DNA of 64,000 nt, taken from Nonomuraea ceibae. GTDB lineage: Bacteria; Actinomycetota; Actinomycetes; Streptosporangiales; Streptosporangiaceae. This document shows, one piece after another, positions 37,633 through 45,998 of the stretch. Every line of letters starts with the position of its first letter. Within the stretch, counting starts at the first letter, position 1. A model generated the notes under the pieces. That model saw only the letters and a list, made by a program, of their open reading frames with translations, was not told the origin of the DNA and made no database searches. The stretch is from NCBI RefSeq assembly GCF_019396325.1, contig NZ_JAHKRO010000005.1:62001-126000 (forward strand). Direction: 5' to 3'. The position numbers were made by a program, and so were the translations under genes.

Positions 37633-38786
37633 TGCACATCGACCTGACCCCCGAGCAGCGCCGCCTCCGCGACGAGCTGCGCGAGTACTTCGCCGGCTGC
37701 CTCACCCCCGAGGACCGGGCGAAGCTGGCCGAGGACCCGTTCGGCGAGGCGTACCTGGAGCATTGTCGCCGCCTCGGCCGTGACGGCAAGCTGGGCCTCG
37801 GCTGGCCGAAGGAGTACGGCGGAGGCGGCCACGGCCCGCTCGAACAGCAGATCTTCGCCAACGAGATCGCCCGCGCCGGAGTCCCGTACCCGATCATCAC
37901 CCTTCAGACGGTCGGCCCGACGCTCATGCAGTACGGCACGAAGGAGCAGAAGGAGCGGTTCCTGCCGAGCATCCTGGCCGGCGAGTGCCATTTCGCCATC
38001 GGCTACAGCGAGCCGGAGGCGGGCACCGACCTGGCCGCGCTGCGCACGACCGCGGTGCTCGACGGCGACCACTACGTCGTCAACGGGCAGAAGATCTTCA
38101 CCAGCGGCGCGCACCACGCCCAGTACATCTGGCTCGCCGCCCGCACGAACCCGGAGGCCAGGAAGCACAAGGGCATCACCATGATGATCGTCCCGACGGG
38201 CGACCCGGGCTTCTCCTGGACGCCGATCGTCACGATGGACGGCCGCCACCACACCAACTCCACCTACTACACGGATGTGCGGGTGCCCGTGGACCTGGTG
38301 GTGGGCGAGGTGGACAAGGGCTGGGACCTGATCGTCAACCAGCTCAACCACGAGCGCGTCACGCTCGGCCCCGCCGGGAACCTCGGCCAGACCTACGACC
38401 GCTTCCTGACCTGGGCCCGCCGCGCGGGGCTGGCGGACGAGCCCGACGTACGGCGCGCGCTCGGCCGGGTGCGCGCCTGGTTCCGCACCAACGAGCTGCT
38501 GAACTGGCAGGTCGCGGCCAACATGGACCTGGGCTGGCTGGGCGCCCCCGACGCGTCGGCCACCAAGGTCTACGGCTCGGAGCGCATGCAGGAGGCCGGG
38601 CGGCTGCTCGGCGACGTGCTGGCCCGCTACGGCGACCCGGCCGATCCGGAGACGGCCGAGCTGATCGAGCGGACGGACCGGGCGGTCAAGGGCGCGGTGG
38701 TGCTGACGTTCGGCGGCGGCGTCAACGAGGTGCAGCGGGAGCTGATCGCGATGCTCGGCCTGAGCCTGCCGAGGCCGCCCCGATGA
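37632..38786 (+). CDS. fadE29: Acyl-CoA dehydrogenase, FadE29/ChsE2-like
   Basis: A 384-residue acyl-CoA dehydrogenase with full-length FAD-binding middle domain: CHFAIGYSEPEAGTDLAALRT near residue 118, KIFTSGAHHAQYIWLAARTNP near 152, then the helical domain with NHERVTLGPAGNLGQTYDRFLTWAR near 240. It corresponds to FadE29 (ChsE2), partner of FadE28 in removing hydrogen from the C3 side chain of sterol acyl-CoA. ATG overlaps the fadE28 stop (TGATG). The gene order fadE28-fadE29 with one-base overlap supports a heteromeric enzyme. Confidence 0.88.
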   Translation: MHIDLTPEQRRLRDELREYFAGCLTPEDRAKLAEDPFGEAYLEHCRRLGRDGKLGLGWPKEYGGGGHGPLEQQIFANEIARAGVPYPIITLQTVGPTLMQYGTKEQKERFLPSILAGECHFAIGYSEPEAGTDLAALRTTAVLDGDHYVVNGQKIFTSGAHHAQYIWLAARTNPEARKHKGITMMIVPTGDPGFSWTPIVTMDGRHHTNSTYYTDVRVPVDLVVGEVDKGWDLIVNQLNHERVTLGPAGNLGQTYDRFLTWARRAGLADEPDVRRALGRVRAWFRTNELLNWQVAANMDLGWLGAPDASATKVYGSERMQEAGRLLGDVLARYGDPADPETAELIERTDRAVKGAVVLTFGGGVNEVQRELIAMLGLSLPRPPR

Positions 38787-39670
38787 CCGGCGAGGAGCTG
38801 CTGGACCTGGCAGCCAAGCAGGCGGCGCTGGGCGAGCTGGCCGGGGCCCCGGCCGACGACCCGGTGAACGTGCCGATGATCCGCCACTGGCTGGCCGCGA
38901 TGGGCGACCGCAACCCGGTCTACCTGGACAGGGGCCTGGCCCCGCCCGCGATGGCGCAGGTGTGGACGATGACCGCGCCGGCGCCCGGCGACCGCTCGCC
39001 GGTGAGCGTCATGATGGGCGCGCTGGACGAGGCCGGCTACACGGGCGTCGTGGCGACCAACTGCGAGCAGACCTACCACCGTTACGTGCGCGTCGGCGAG
39101 CTGCTGACCCCCGCCACCCGCTTCACCGGCCTGGCCGGGCCCAAGCGGACCGCGCTCGGCGAGGGGTTCTTCGCGACCTGGGTCGTCACCTGGTACGCCG
39201 GCGAGGGGGAGCCGGTGGCCGAGATGCTGTTCCGGGTGCTGAAGTTCCGGCCGCCGGAGAAGCGGGCCGAGCCGTACCCGCTGCGGCCCTCGGTGAACCG
39301 TGACACCGCGTTCTTCTGGGACGGCGTGCGGCGCGGCGAGCTGCGGGTCCAGAGCTGCGCCGACTGCGGCGAGCTGCGCCACCCGCCGGGCCCGATGTGC
39401 CCGCGCTGCCACTCGGCGAACCGCGCCCACGTGGTGGCGCGCGGCGAGGGCGTCGTCTACAGCTACGTGGTCCACCACCATCCGCCGGTGCCGGGCCGCG
39501 AGACGCCGTTCGTGGTGGCGGTCGTGGAGCTGCCCGAAGGGGTGCGGATCGTGGGGAACGTGGTCGACTGCCCGCCGGAGTCGGTGGCGGTCGGCATGCC
39601 GGTACGGGTCGCGTACCGGCCGATGGACGACGAGCTGGTCCTGCCCGTCTGGACGCCCGGGGAGCCGTGA
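38783..39670 (+). CDS. chsH2: Bifunctional MaoC-like/DUF35 OB-fold protein, ChsH2-like
   Basis: A 295-residue fusion. The N-terminal half (residues 1-165) is a MaoC-like hot-dog domain (MIRHWLAAMGDRNPVYLD, MMGALDEAGYTGVVATNCEQTY). The C-terminal half (about 175-290) is a DUF35 protein: a rubredoxin-like zinc ribbon CADCGELRHPPGPMCPRCHS near 192-211 and an OB-fold. This is the arrangement of ChsH2, whose hot-dog part forms the hydratase with ChsH1 and whose DUF35 part docks the aldolase Ltp2. All three partners are encoded in order here, with ATGA overlaps on both sides. Confidence 0.88.
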   Translation: MTGEELLDLAAKQAALGELAGAPADDPVNVPMIRHWLAAMGDRNPVYLDRGLAPPAMAQVWTMTAPAPGDRSPVSVMMGALDEAGYTGVVATNCEQTYHRYVRVGELLTPATRFTGLAGPKRTALGEGFFATWVVTWYAGEGEPVAEMLFRVLKFRPPEKRAEPYPLRPSVNRDTAFFWDGVRRGELRVQSCADCGELRHPPGPMCPRCHSANRAHVVARGEGVVYSYVVHHHPPVPGRETPFVVAVVELPEGVRIVGNVVDCPPESVAVGMPVRVAYRPMDDELVLPVWTPGEP

Positions 39671-40080
39671 TGCTGACGCGAGATCAGGTCGAGGTGGGTG
39701 CGGCGCTGCCCGAGCTGTCGCTCGACCTCACGCCCACGGTGGTCGTCTCCACCGCGCTGGCCACGATGGACTTCACCCCTGTCCATCATGACGTCCAGGT
39801 CGCCAGGGGGCAGGGGGCGAAGGACATCTTCCTCAACATCCTGACCACGATGGGACTGGTCGAGCGGTACGTGACCGACTGGGCCGGGCCGGAGGCGGTG
39901 ATCAGGCGGATCGACGTGAAGCTCGGCGTGCCAGCCTACGCGGGTGACCGGCTGAGCTTCCGGGGCGGCGTCACCGCGCTCGCGGACGGCGAGGTCACGG
40001 TGGGGGTCACGGGCAGGGTCAGCCTCGGCGACCACGCCACCGGGACCGTCACCCTGCTGCTGCCGGAGGTGCGGCCGTGA
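39670..40080 (+). CDS. chsH1: MaoC-like enoyl-CoA hydratase subunit, ChsH1-like
   Basis: A 136-residue single hot-dog domain. The hydratase motif region is TMDFTPVHHDVQVARGQGAKDIFLNI (about residues 37-62), with the catalytic Asp/His pair plausible at D39/H43-H44. With ChsH2 it should hydrate the sterol side-chain enoyl-CoA made by FadE28-FadE29. Start and stop overlap both neighbours by one or four bases, so it is strictly coupled to chsH2 and ltp2. Confidence 0.86.
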   Translation: MLTRDQVEVGAALPELSLDLTPTVVVSTALATMDFTPVHHDVQVARGQGAKDIFLNILTTMGLVERYVTDWAGPEAVIRRIDVKLGVPAYAGDRLSFRGGVTALADGEVTVGVTGRVSLGDHATGTVTLLLPEVRP

Positions 40081-41249
40081 CGCGCCTGGACGCGGCGATC
40101 GCGGGCATCGGCGCGACCGAGTTCAGCAAGGACTCCGGCCGTTCTGAGCTGCGGCTGGCGGCCGAGGCGGTGCTCGCGGCGCTGGACGACGCCGGGCTGT
40201 CCCCGGCCGAGGTCGACGGCCTGGTCACCTTCACGCAGGACGCCAACCAGGAGATCGCCGTCGCCCGCGAGGTGGGCATCGGCGACCTGAGCTTCTTCTC
40301 CCGCGTCGACTACGGCGGCGGCGCGGCCTGCGCGACCGTGGCGCACGCGGCCATGGCCGTCACGACGGGGGCGGCCCGCGCGGTCGTCTGCTACCGGGCC
40401 TTCAACGAGCGCTCGGGCCGCCGGTTCGGCCGGCCGGACGCGGGGCTCGCCGGGCAGCAGTCCTCGCAGGGCATGGAGATGAGCTGGCACGTGCCGTACG
40501 GGCTGGTGACGCCCGCCGCGTGGGTGGCCATGTTCGCCCGCCGCTACCTGCACGCCTACGGCGCCACGTCCGAGGACCTGGGCCGGGTGGCGGTGGCCAT
40601 GCGCCGGCACGCGGCGACGAACCCGGCGGCCTGGTTCCACGGCAGGCCGATCACGCTGGCCGACCACCAGGCGTCGCGGTGGATCGCCGAGCCGCTGCGG
40701 CTGCTCGACTGCTGCCAGGAGAGCGACGGCGCGGTGGCGCTCGTCGTCACCACCGCCGGGCGCGCCCGTGACCTGCGCCGCACCCCGGCCGTCGTCACCG
40801 CCGCCGCCCAGGGCTCCGGCGCCGGGCAGATGATGATGACGAGCTATTACCGCGACGACATGACCGGCCTGCCGGAGATGTCGGTGGTCGGCAGGCAGTT
40901 GTGGGAGACGTCCGGGCTGACGCCCGCCGACATCCAGACCGCGATCCTGTACGACCACTTCACCCCGTTCGTCCTGACGCAGCTGGAGGAGCTGGGGTTC
41001 TGCGGGCGCGGCGAGGCCGCCGCGTACGTGCGCGACGGCGGCATCGAGCTCGGCGGGCGGCTGCCGGTCAACCCGCACGGCGGGCAGCTCGGCGAGGCGT
41101 ACATCCACGGCATGAACGGCATCGCCGAAGCCGTGCGCCAGCTCCGCGGCACCGCCGCCAACCAGGTGGACGGCGTGCGGAACGTGCTGGTGACGGCCGG
41201 AACGGGGGTGCCGACCAGCGGGCTGATCCTGTCCGGCGTGTCGGATTGA
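40077..41249 (+). CDS. ltp2: Thiolase-like lipid-transfer protein/aldolase, Ltp2-like
   Basis: A 390-residue thiolase-superfamily protein lacking the thiolase nucleophile context; instead it carries DYGGGAACATVAHAAMAV near residue 80, and tyrosines in MMMTSYYRDDMTG (about 247-259) and GEAYIHGMNG (about 340) corresponding to the residues used by Ltp2 aldolases. Ltp2 performs the retro-aldol cleavage that releases propionyl-CoA and the C17-keto steroid, the last side-chain step. GTG overlaps the chsH1 stop (GTGA). It is the end of the five-gene igr-like operon; 23 nt follow before the DUF981 gene. Confidence 0.88.
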   Translation: MTRLDAAIAGIGATEFSKDSGRSELRLAAEAVLAALDDAGLSPAEVDGLVTFTQDANQEIAVAREVGIGDLSFFSRVDYGGGAACATVAHAAMAVTTGAARAVVCYRAFNERSGRRFGRPDAGLAGQQSSQGMEMSWHVPYGLVTPAAWVAMFARRYLHAYGATSEDLGRVAVAMRRHAATNPAAWFHGRPITLADHQASRWIAEPLRLLDCCQESDGAVALVVTTAGRARDLRRTPAVVTAAAQGSGAGQMMMTSYYRDDMTGLPEMSVVGRQLWETSGLTPADIQTAILYDHFTPFVLTQLEELGFCGRGEAAAYVRDGGIELGGRLPVNPHGGQLGEAYIHGMNGIAEAVRQLRGTAANQVDGVRNVLVTAGTGVPTSGLILSGVSD

Positions 41250-41272
41250 TCACCCAGGGTAGTCATGCGGGC

Positions 41273-41992
41273 ATGGTCGGATATTTGCTGGTCCAGCCGG
41301 AGTTGAAGATCGACTGGACGAAGATGCCCACGTACAACACGATCATGGCCGTCGCGGCGGGCGTGGGGCTGGTGCTCGTGGTCTGGTTCGGCAGGAAGCT
41401 GCTGCGCGGCGACCCGATGGAGCACGTCGACGGGTGGGCGCTGGCGTTCGGCGTGCTCGGCGCGCTGCTGGCGCTCACCGGGCTGCACATGACGCTCACC
41501 TGGCCGCTCGCCGGGCAGGGGTTCCCGTTCGACAACATCATCTTCGGCGAGCCGTCGCTCGCGTTCGGCGCGATGCTGCTGGCCGCCGCCCTCTACCTGT
41601 GGAAGCGCTGGACGCCGCCCCAGGGGGCCGCGGACCGGCGCGAGCACGTGGCGCGGGTGGCGGGGCCGATCTCGCTGTTCGCCTTCGCGATGGGGCTGGC
41701 CTGCTTCGGCATCGCCGCCGCCGGGTGGACGTACACGCTGTTCGCCGCGCCGCCGCAGGAGCCGATCTCCGGGGCGTTCGCGGACATGCCGATGCTGGAG
41801 GCGACGTTCATCTCCGGGCTGTACGTGCTGGTGGGCATCGGGGCCGTGGTGTTCCCGTTCGCGCTGCGGGCCCGTGGCGGGCCCGCGGCGACGGTGACGG
41901 GCGTGTGCTGGCTGGTGGCCGGGGTGGTGTTCGCGCTGTTCGGGGCGCTGAACTACTTCACGCACATCGGGCTGATCGTCAACACCATGTGA
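41273..41992 (+). CDS. DUF981-family integral membrane protein
   Basis: A 239-residue protein with six to seven predicted membrane segments, containing the DUF981 features LTGLHMTLTWPL near residue 65 and NIIFGEPSLAFGAMLLAAALYLW near 83. The function of this family is unknown. It follows ltp2 by 23 nt on the same strand, so read-through from the sterol operon is possible. The stop is immediately adjacent to the convergent gene's stop (41992/41993). Confidence 0.78.
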   Translation: MVGYLLVQPELKIDWTKMPTYNTIMAVAAGVGLVLVVWFGRKLLRGDPMEHVDGWALAFGVLGALLALTGLHMTLTWPLAGQGFPFDNIIFGEPSLAFGAMLLAAALYLWKRWTPPQGAADRREHVARVAGPISLFAFAMGLACFGIAAAGWTYTLFAAPPQEPISGAFADMPMLEATFISGLYVLVGIGAVVFPFALRARGGPAATVTGVCWLVAGVVFALFGALNYFTHIGLIVNTM

Positions 41993-43405
41993 TCACGGGC
42001 TGACGATCATCGGGACGGAGAAGAACACGATCATCGCGATGACCACGCAGATCAGGAAGCCGGTGAGCTCCCAGGCCCAGTCGTGGTGCCTGCGGCGCTT
42101 CTTCCCCTTGGGCCGCCGGGCGGCCTTGCCCGATCCGGACGCCCTCCGTGGGGCCGGCGTCCGTCGCGGGGCCGGCGCGGGCCTGGCCTGCGGCTCGCTC
42201 GCCGAGTCCTGCTCCGGCTCCGTCGTGCTCGCCGGGAGAGCGTCCGGCGCGGCGGGCGGCTCCGGCGGCAGCGGCATCCGGTAGACCGGCTCCTTCGGCT
42301 GCGCCCGGGGCGTGAACAGCGGCCCGGCCTCGCGCGGGGCGCGGGCGTCGGTGACGGCGGGCAGGTCCTGGGTCACCGGCTCGTCGTCCAGCACGTCCGC
42401 CGGGACCGGCGCGGGCATGACGAACGGCCGCTCCAGCCGCGCCTGCGGCGCGCCCTTGGCGGGTACATCCCTCCCGAGCAGGTCCTTGGCGGGCGCGCCG
42501 CCGATGGGGCGGCGGGCCTCGAAGGCGGAGAACGGGGTGGACAGGCCGGACGGGGCGGGCGGGGCCGCCTCGAAGGCGCGGAAGGTCGTCGGCCGGCCGG
42601 TGCGCTCGGGCGAGGGCGCCAGCGGGTCACGCAGCCTGGGCATCGGCGCCGTGGTGGCCTCGTGGTCGGGCATCCGCGACGGCGACGGCGGCGCGAGCAG
42701 CTCGGTCGGGAAGATCCCCGTGGTGCTCGCCGGGTCGGCGGCGCCCAGCGGCAGCGGCCAGGTCGGCGGCACGGGCCAGCGCGGCTTGACGAACATCGGC
42801 GCCGGCTCGGCCGTACGGGATCCCGCGAAGTGGACGCGCAGCGCCGCCGGCGGCGTCTGCCACGGCAGGCGGCCGAGCACGTCGCGCAGCGGCGCGACGG
42901 CGAGCGCGCCGTAGACGTCGGCGACCGGCTTGGACACGCGGCCGCCGGCGCCGGCCAGCGCCAGCCCGAGCGCCTGCGTGAACCGGTGCGCCACGCTGAC
43001 CGCCAGCTCCTCGGCGGTGTCGGGCGCCACGTCGAGCACCCAGGCGAGCTCCTCCCGGTTGAGCCCGCACACCTGGACCAGCACGAGCACCTCGCGCTGC
43101 GCCGGACGCAGCTCGCGCAGCGCCCGCTCGACCAGCGCCGAGGCCGGGTCGATGAGCGGGTCGACGACGGGCGGCGCGTAGACGACGTCACGCCGGAAGA
43201 TCTCGCGCCGGGCGTAGGCGTACAGGGCGGCACGCGGGGGCGGCTGCGACGGCACGGCGGCGAGCACGGTCGCCACGACGTCTGCCGCGGAGCCAGGGTC
43301 GCCGAGCTGGTCCGCGCAGTACGCGAACAGCCCGGCGGCGTGACGGTCGTAGAGCTCTGCGATCAGCTCGGTGCGGGAGTGCTGACCGGTGAGCGGGTGT
43401 GTCAC
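41993..43405 (-). CDS. Sigma-70-like protein with proline-rich linker and C-terminal membrane anchor
   Basis: A 470-residue protein of unusual build. Residues about 10-150 resemble ECF sigma regions 2 and 4 (ELYDRHAAGLFAYCADQLGDPGSAADVV; LRELRPAQREVLVLVQVCGLNREELAWVLDV), though the DNA-contacting helix is poorly conserved (DTAEELAVSVAHRF). A long Pro/Ala/Arg-rich region (about 200-430) follows, then a basic stretch (RRPKGKKRRRHH) and one transmembrane helix (about 447-465, LTGFLICVVIAMIVFF) at the very C-terminus. It is probably held at the membrane, as a sensor or a scaffold. GTG at 43405 is chosen because AGAGG lies upstream. Confidence 0.72.
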   Translation of the reverse strand: MTHPLTGQHSRTELIAELYDRHAAGLFAYCADQLGDPGSAADVVATVLAAVPSQPPPRAALYAYARREIFRRDVVYAPPVVDPLIDPASALVERALRELRPAQREVLVLVQVCGLNREELAWVLDVAPDTAEELAVSVAHRFTQALGLALAGAGGRVSKPVADVYGALAVAPLRDVLGRLPWQTPPAALRVHFAGSRTAEPAPMFVKPRWPVPPTWPLPLGAADPASTTGIFPTELLAPPSPSRMPDHEATTAPMPRLRDPLAPSPERTGRPTTFRAFEAAPPAPSGLSTPFSAFEARRPIGGAPAKDLLGRDVPAKGAPQARLERPFVMPAPVPADVLDDEPVTQDLPAVTDARAPREAGPLFTPRAQPKEPVYRMPLPPEPPAAPDALPASTTEPEQDSASEPQARPAPAPRRTPAPRRASGSGKAARRPKGKKRRRHHDWAWELTGFLICVVIAMIVFFSVPMIVSP

Positions 43406-43620
43406 GTGACCGGATCCTCTTACTGGGAAAAGCGGACGCTGCGGGTGAGGGTGCGGCGTCTGTGCATGTGGAGGCAATCATGCCAACTCCACCCAGGCCG
43501 GCGCACTACCAGATCACGAATTCGTACGGAATCGCAGGTCAGTGAACCGCTTAACCTCCTCCCGATGGGACAGACCACGTTCAATCGCCGTAGGGTGGTT
43601 GCCGTTAGATCATGCGGCGG

Positions 43621-43651
43621 TCGTGGCAGGGGGGCTGCGGCCCTGCCACGA
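43621..43651 (+). other. 11-bp perfect hairpin in the leader of the opu operon
   Basis: TCGTGGCAGGG (43621-43631) pairs with CCCTGCCACGA (43641-43651), 9-nt loop. It ends only 3 nt before the GGAAGG ribosome binding site, and no gene on this strand lies upstream for it to terminate. It may control translation of the transporter. The rest of the 261-bp divergent region shows no other clear element. Confidence 0.5.
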
Positions 43652-43666
43652 AGCGGAAGGTCGCGC

Positions 43667-44626
43667 GTGATCACATTCGACGCTGTCACCAAACGCTACC
43701 CAGACGGAACGGTAGCCGTGGACCGCCTCAGCCTTGAGGCGCCCACGGGCGAGATCACCGTGTTCGTCGGCCCGTCGGGCTGCGGGAAGACGACGTCACT
43801 GCGGATGATCAACAGGATGATCGACGCCACCGAAGGGCGCATCCTGCTCGACGGGGAGCCGGTCCAGGACATCGACCCGCCGACGCTGCGGCGCGGCATC
43901 GGGTACGTGATCCAGCAGGCCGGCCTGTTCCCGCATCGCAAGATCCTGGACAACGTCGCCACCGTGCCCTACCTGCTCGGCTGGGACCGCAGGAAGGCCC
44001 GCGACAGGGCCATGGAGCTGCTGGAGCGCGTCGGGCTCGACCCGGGGCTGGCCGGCCGCTACCCCTTCCAGCTCTCCGGCGGGCAGCAGCAGCGGGTGGG
44101 CGTGGCCAGGGCGCTGGCCGCCGATCCGCCGGTGCTGTTGATGGACGAGCCGTTCAGCGCCGTCGACCCGGTGGTCCGCACCAGCCTCCAGGACGAGCTG
44201 CTGCGGCTGCAGTCGGAGCTGAACAAGACGATCGTGTTCGTCACCCACGACATCGACGAGGCCATCAAGCTCGGCGACCAGGTCGCGGTGCTGCGGGTGG
44301 GCGGGAAGCTGGCGCAGCTCGCCGCCCCGAAGACGCTGCTGTCGGAGCCGGCCGACGACTTCGTCCGCGAGTTCCTGGGCCGCGACCGGGGCATCCGGCG
44401 GCTGCAGTTCGTCTCCACCGAGGGGCTGCGGCTGCGCACCGACCTGCCCGCCCCCGAGGGCGCCGGCACGTTCGTGTTCGGCACCGACTCGCTGCGCACC
44501 GCGCTCGACGCGGCGCTGCTGTCGCCGTCGGGCACCGCGGTGGCCGTGGACGAGCGGGGCGAGGTGGTCGGCGTGGCCACGAGGGAGGCGCTGGACGAGG
44601 CGCTGGCGGAGGCCGCCCATGGGTGA
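43667..44626 (+). CDS. Glycine betaine/choline ABC transporter ATP-binding protein (OpuCA-like)
   Basis: A 319-residue ABC ATPase: Walker A GPSGCGKTT near residue 34, signature LSGGQQQRVGVARAL near 135, Walker B VLLMDEPFSAVDP near 155, and a C-terminal CBS-like segment (about 265-315, VFGTDSLRTALDAALLSPSGTAVAVDERGEVVG). The VIQQAGLFPHRKILDNV stretch is typical of quaternary-amine importers. It powers uptake of an osmoprotectant. GTG start with GGAAGG 6 nt upstream. It overlaps the first permease by 8 bp and heads a four-gene operon. Only one CBS-like unit is visible where many homologues have two. Confidence 0.9.
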   Translation: MITFDAVTKRYPDGTVAVDRLSLEAPTGEITVFVGPSGCGKTTSLRMINRMIDATEGRILLDGEPVQDIDPPTLRRGIGYVIQQAGLFPHRKILDNVATVPYLLGWDRRKARDRAMELLERVGLDPGLAGRYPFQLSGGQQQRVGVARALAADPPVLLMDEPFSAVDPVVRTSLQDELLRLQSELNKTIVFVTHDIDEAIKLGDQVAVLRVGGKLAQLAAPKTLLSEPADDFVREFLGRDRGIRRLQFVSTEGLRLRTDLPAPEGAGTFVFGTDSLRTALDAALLSPSGTAVAVDERGEVVGVATREALDEALAEAAHG

Positions 44627-45293
44627 CGGCCCGCCCTCACTCTGGGAGTGGATCGCGCGCAACTGGGACACCGGGCGGGTCGGCAGCATCAGGGACCTGC
44701 TCGGCGACCACCTGCTCATGTCGCTGGTGCCGATCGTGCTGGGGCTCGCGCTGGCCCTGCCGCTGGGGCTGGCCAGCGTCCGATGGCGGTGGCTCTACCA
44801 GCCGACGGCCGGCATCTTCAACGTGATCTACGCGCTGCCGTCGCTGCCGCTGTTCATGCTGCTGATCTCGGTCACCGGGCTGTCACCGATCACCGTGATC
44901 GTCCCGCTGACCTTCTACGCCATGGCCGTGCTCATCCCGGCCGTGGTCGACGGCATCGGCTCGGTGCCTCCGCACGTCCGCCAGTCGGCGGTGGCCATGG
45001 GCTTCACGCCGCTGCGCCGGCTGGTGCAGATCGAGCTGCCCATCGCCGCGCCCGTGGTGATCGCCGGGCTGCGGGTCGTCGCGGTCTCCAGCATCAGCCT
45101 GGTGAGCGTGGGCGCGCTGATCGGTGAGGGCGGTCTCGGCATGCTGTTCACCCGGGCCTACCAGAACCCGTTCCTGCCGCCGGTCGTCGTCGGCATCGTG
45201 CTCATCGTGGCGCTGGCGCTCATCGCCGACGGGCTGCTGCTCCTGGCCCAGCGGCTGCTCACCCCGTGGGTGCGGGCGAGGGGGGCGTCGTGA
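44619..45293 (+). CDS. Glycine betaine/choline ABC transporter permease 1 (OpuCB-like)
   Basis: A 224-residue permease with five to six membrane spans and the binding-protein-dependent transport (BPD_transp_1) loop VRQSAVAMGFTPLRRLVQIELPIAAPVVIAGLR near residues 128-160. YALPSLPLFMLLI near 72 is the conserved proline motif of the OpuCB/OpuCD pair. It forms half of the channel. It overlaps both neighbours, so its synthesis is coupled to theirs. Confidence 0.9.
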   Translation: MGDGPPSLWEWIARNWDTGRVGSIRDLLGDHLLMSLVPIVLGLALALPLGLASVRWRWLYQPTAGIFNVIYALPSLPLFMLLISVTGLSPITVIVPLTFYAMAVLIPAVVDGIGSVPPHVRQSAVAMGFTPLRRLVQIELPIAAPVVIAGLRVVAVSSISLVSVGALIGEGGLGMLFTRAYQNPFLPPVVVGIVLIVALALIADGLLLLAQRLLTPWVRARGAS

Positions 45294-45961
45294 ACTGGCT
45301 GATCGACTTCTTCGGCGACCCCGCCCGGTGGACGGGCTTCGACGGCATCCCCGTACGGCTGCTCGAACACCTGGAGTTCTCGGCCCTGGCGCTCGCGCTG
45401 GCGATGCTGGTCGCGGTGCCGATCGGGCTGCTCATCGGCCACACCGGCCGGGGCGGGGTGCTCGTGGTCGTCTCGGCCAACCTGGCCAGGGCGCTGCCGA
45501 CGCTCGGCCTGCTGGTGCTGTTCGTGCTGCTGCTCGGCACCGCGTCGATCTGGCCGGTGATCATCCCGCTGGTGCTGCTGGCCGTGCCGCCGATCCTGGT
45601 CAACACGTTCGAGGGCATCAGGGGAGTGGACCCCGAGCTGCGCGACGCGGCGTACGGGATGGGGCTGCGCGGCGGCCAGGTGCTCGGGCGGGTGCTGGTG
45701 CCGGTCGCGCTGCCGCTCATCCTCCTCGGGCTCAGGCTCTCGGCGATCCAGGTGGTCGCCACCACGACCGTCGCCGCCTACACGGGGCTGGGCGGTCTGG
45801 GCAGGTTCGTGATCGACGGGTTCGCGACGAAGGATTACGCGAGCGTCGTCGGGGGTTCAGTGTTGATTGTGCTGTTCGCGCTCGTGGTGCAGATCGCGTT
45901 CACCCTCGCGCAGAGGGTGACGGTCTCCCCGGGGGTGAGCCAACGACTGAAGACACGTTGA
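45290..45961 (+). CDS. Glycine betaine/choline ABC transporter permease 2 (OpuCD-like)
   Basis: A 223-residue permease homologous to the preceding one. It has SANLARALPTLGLLVLFVLLL near residue 60, and the EAA-type loop DPELRDAAYGMGLRGGQVLGRVLVPVALPLILLGLR near 115-150. It forms the other half of the channel. GTG at 45290 overlaps the upstream stop (GTGA); a further upstream start is open but not needed. Confidence 0.9.
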   Translation: MNWLIDFFGDPARWTGFDGIPVRLLEHLEFSALALALAMLVAVPIGLLIGHTGRGGVLVVVSANLARALPTLGLLVLFVLLLGTASIWPVIIPLVLLAVPPILVNTFEGIRGVDPELRDAAYGMGLRGGQVLGRVLVPVALPLILLGLRLSAIQVVATTTVAAYTGLGGLGRFVIDGFATKDYASVVGGSVLIVLFALVVQIAFTLAQRVTVSPGVSQRLKTR

Positions 45962-45998
45962 TTTTTCGTACTACCTCCCGCAAGAAGGGGACATTTTA

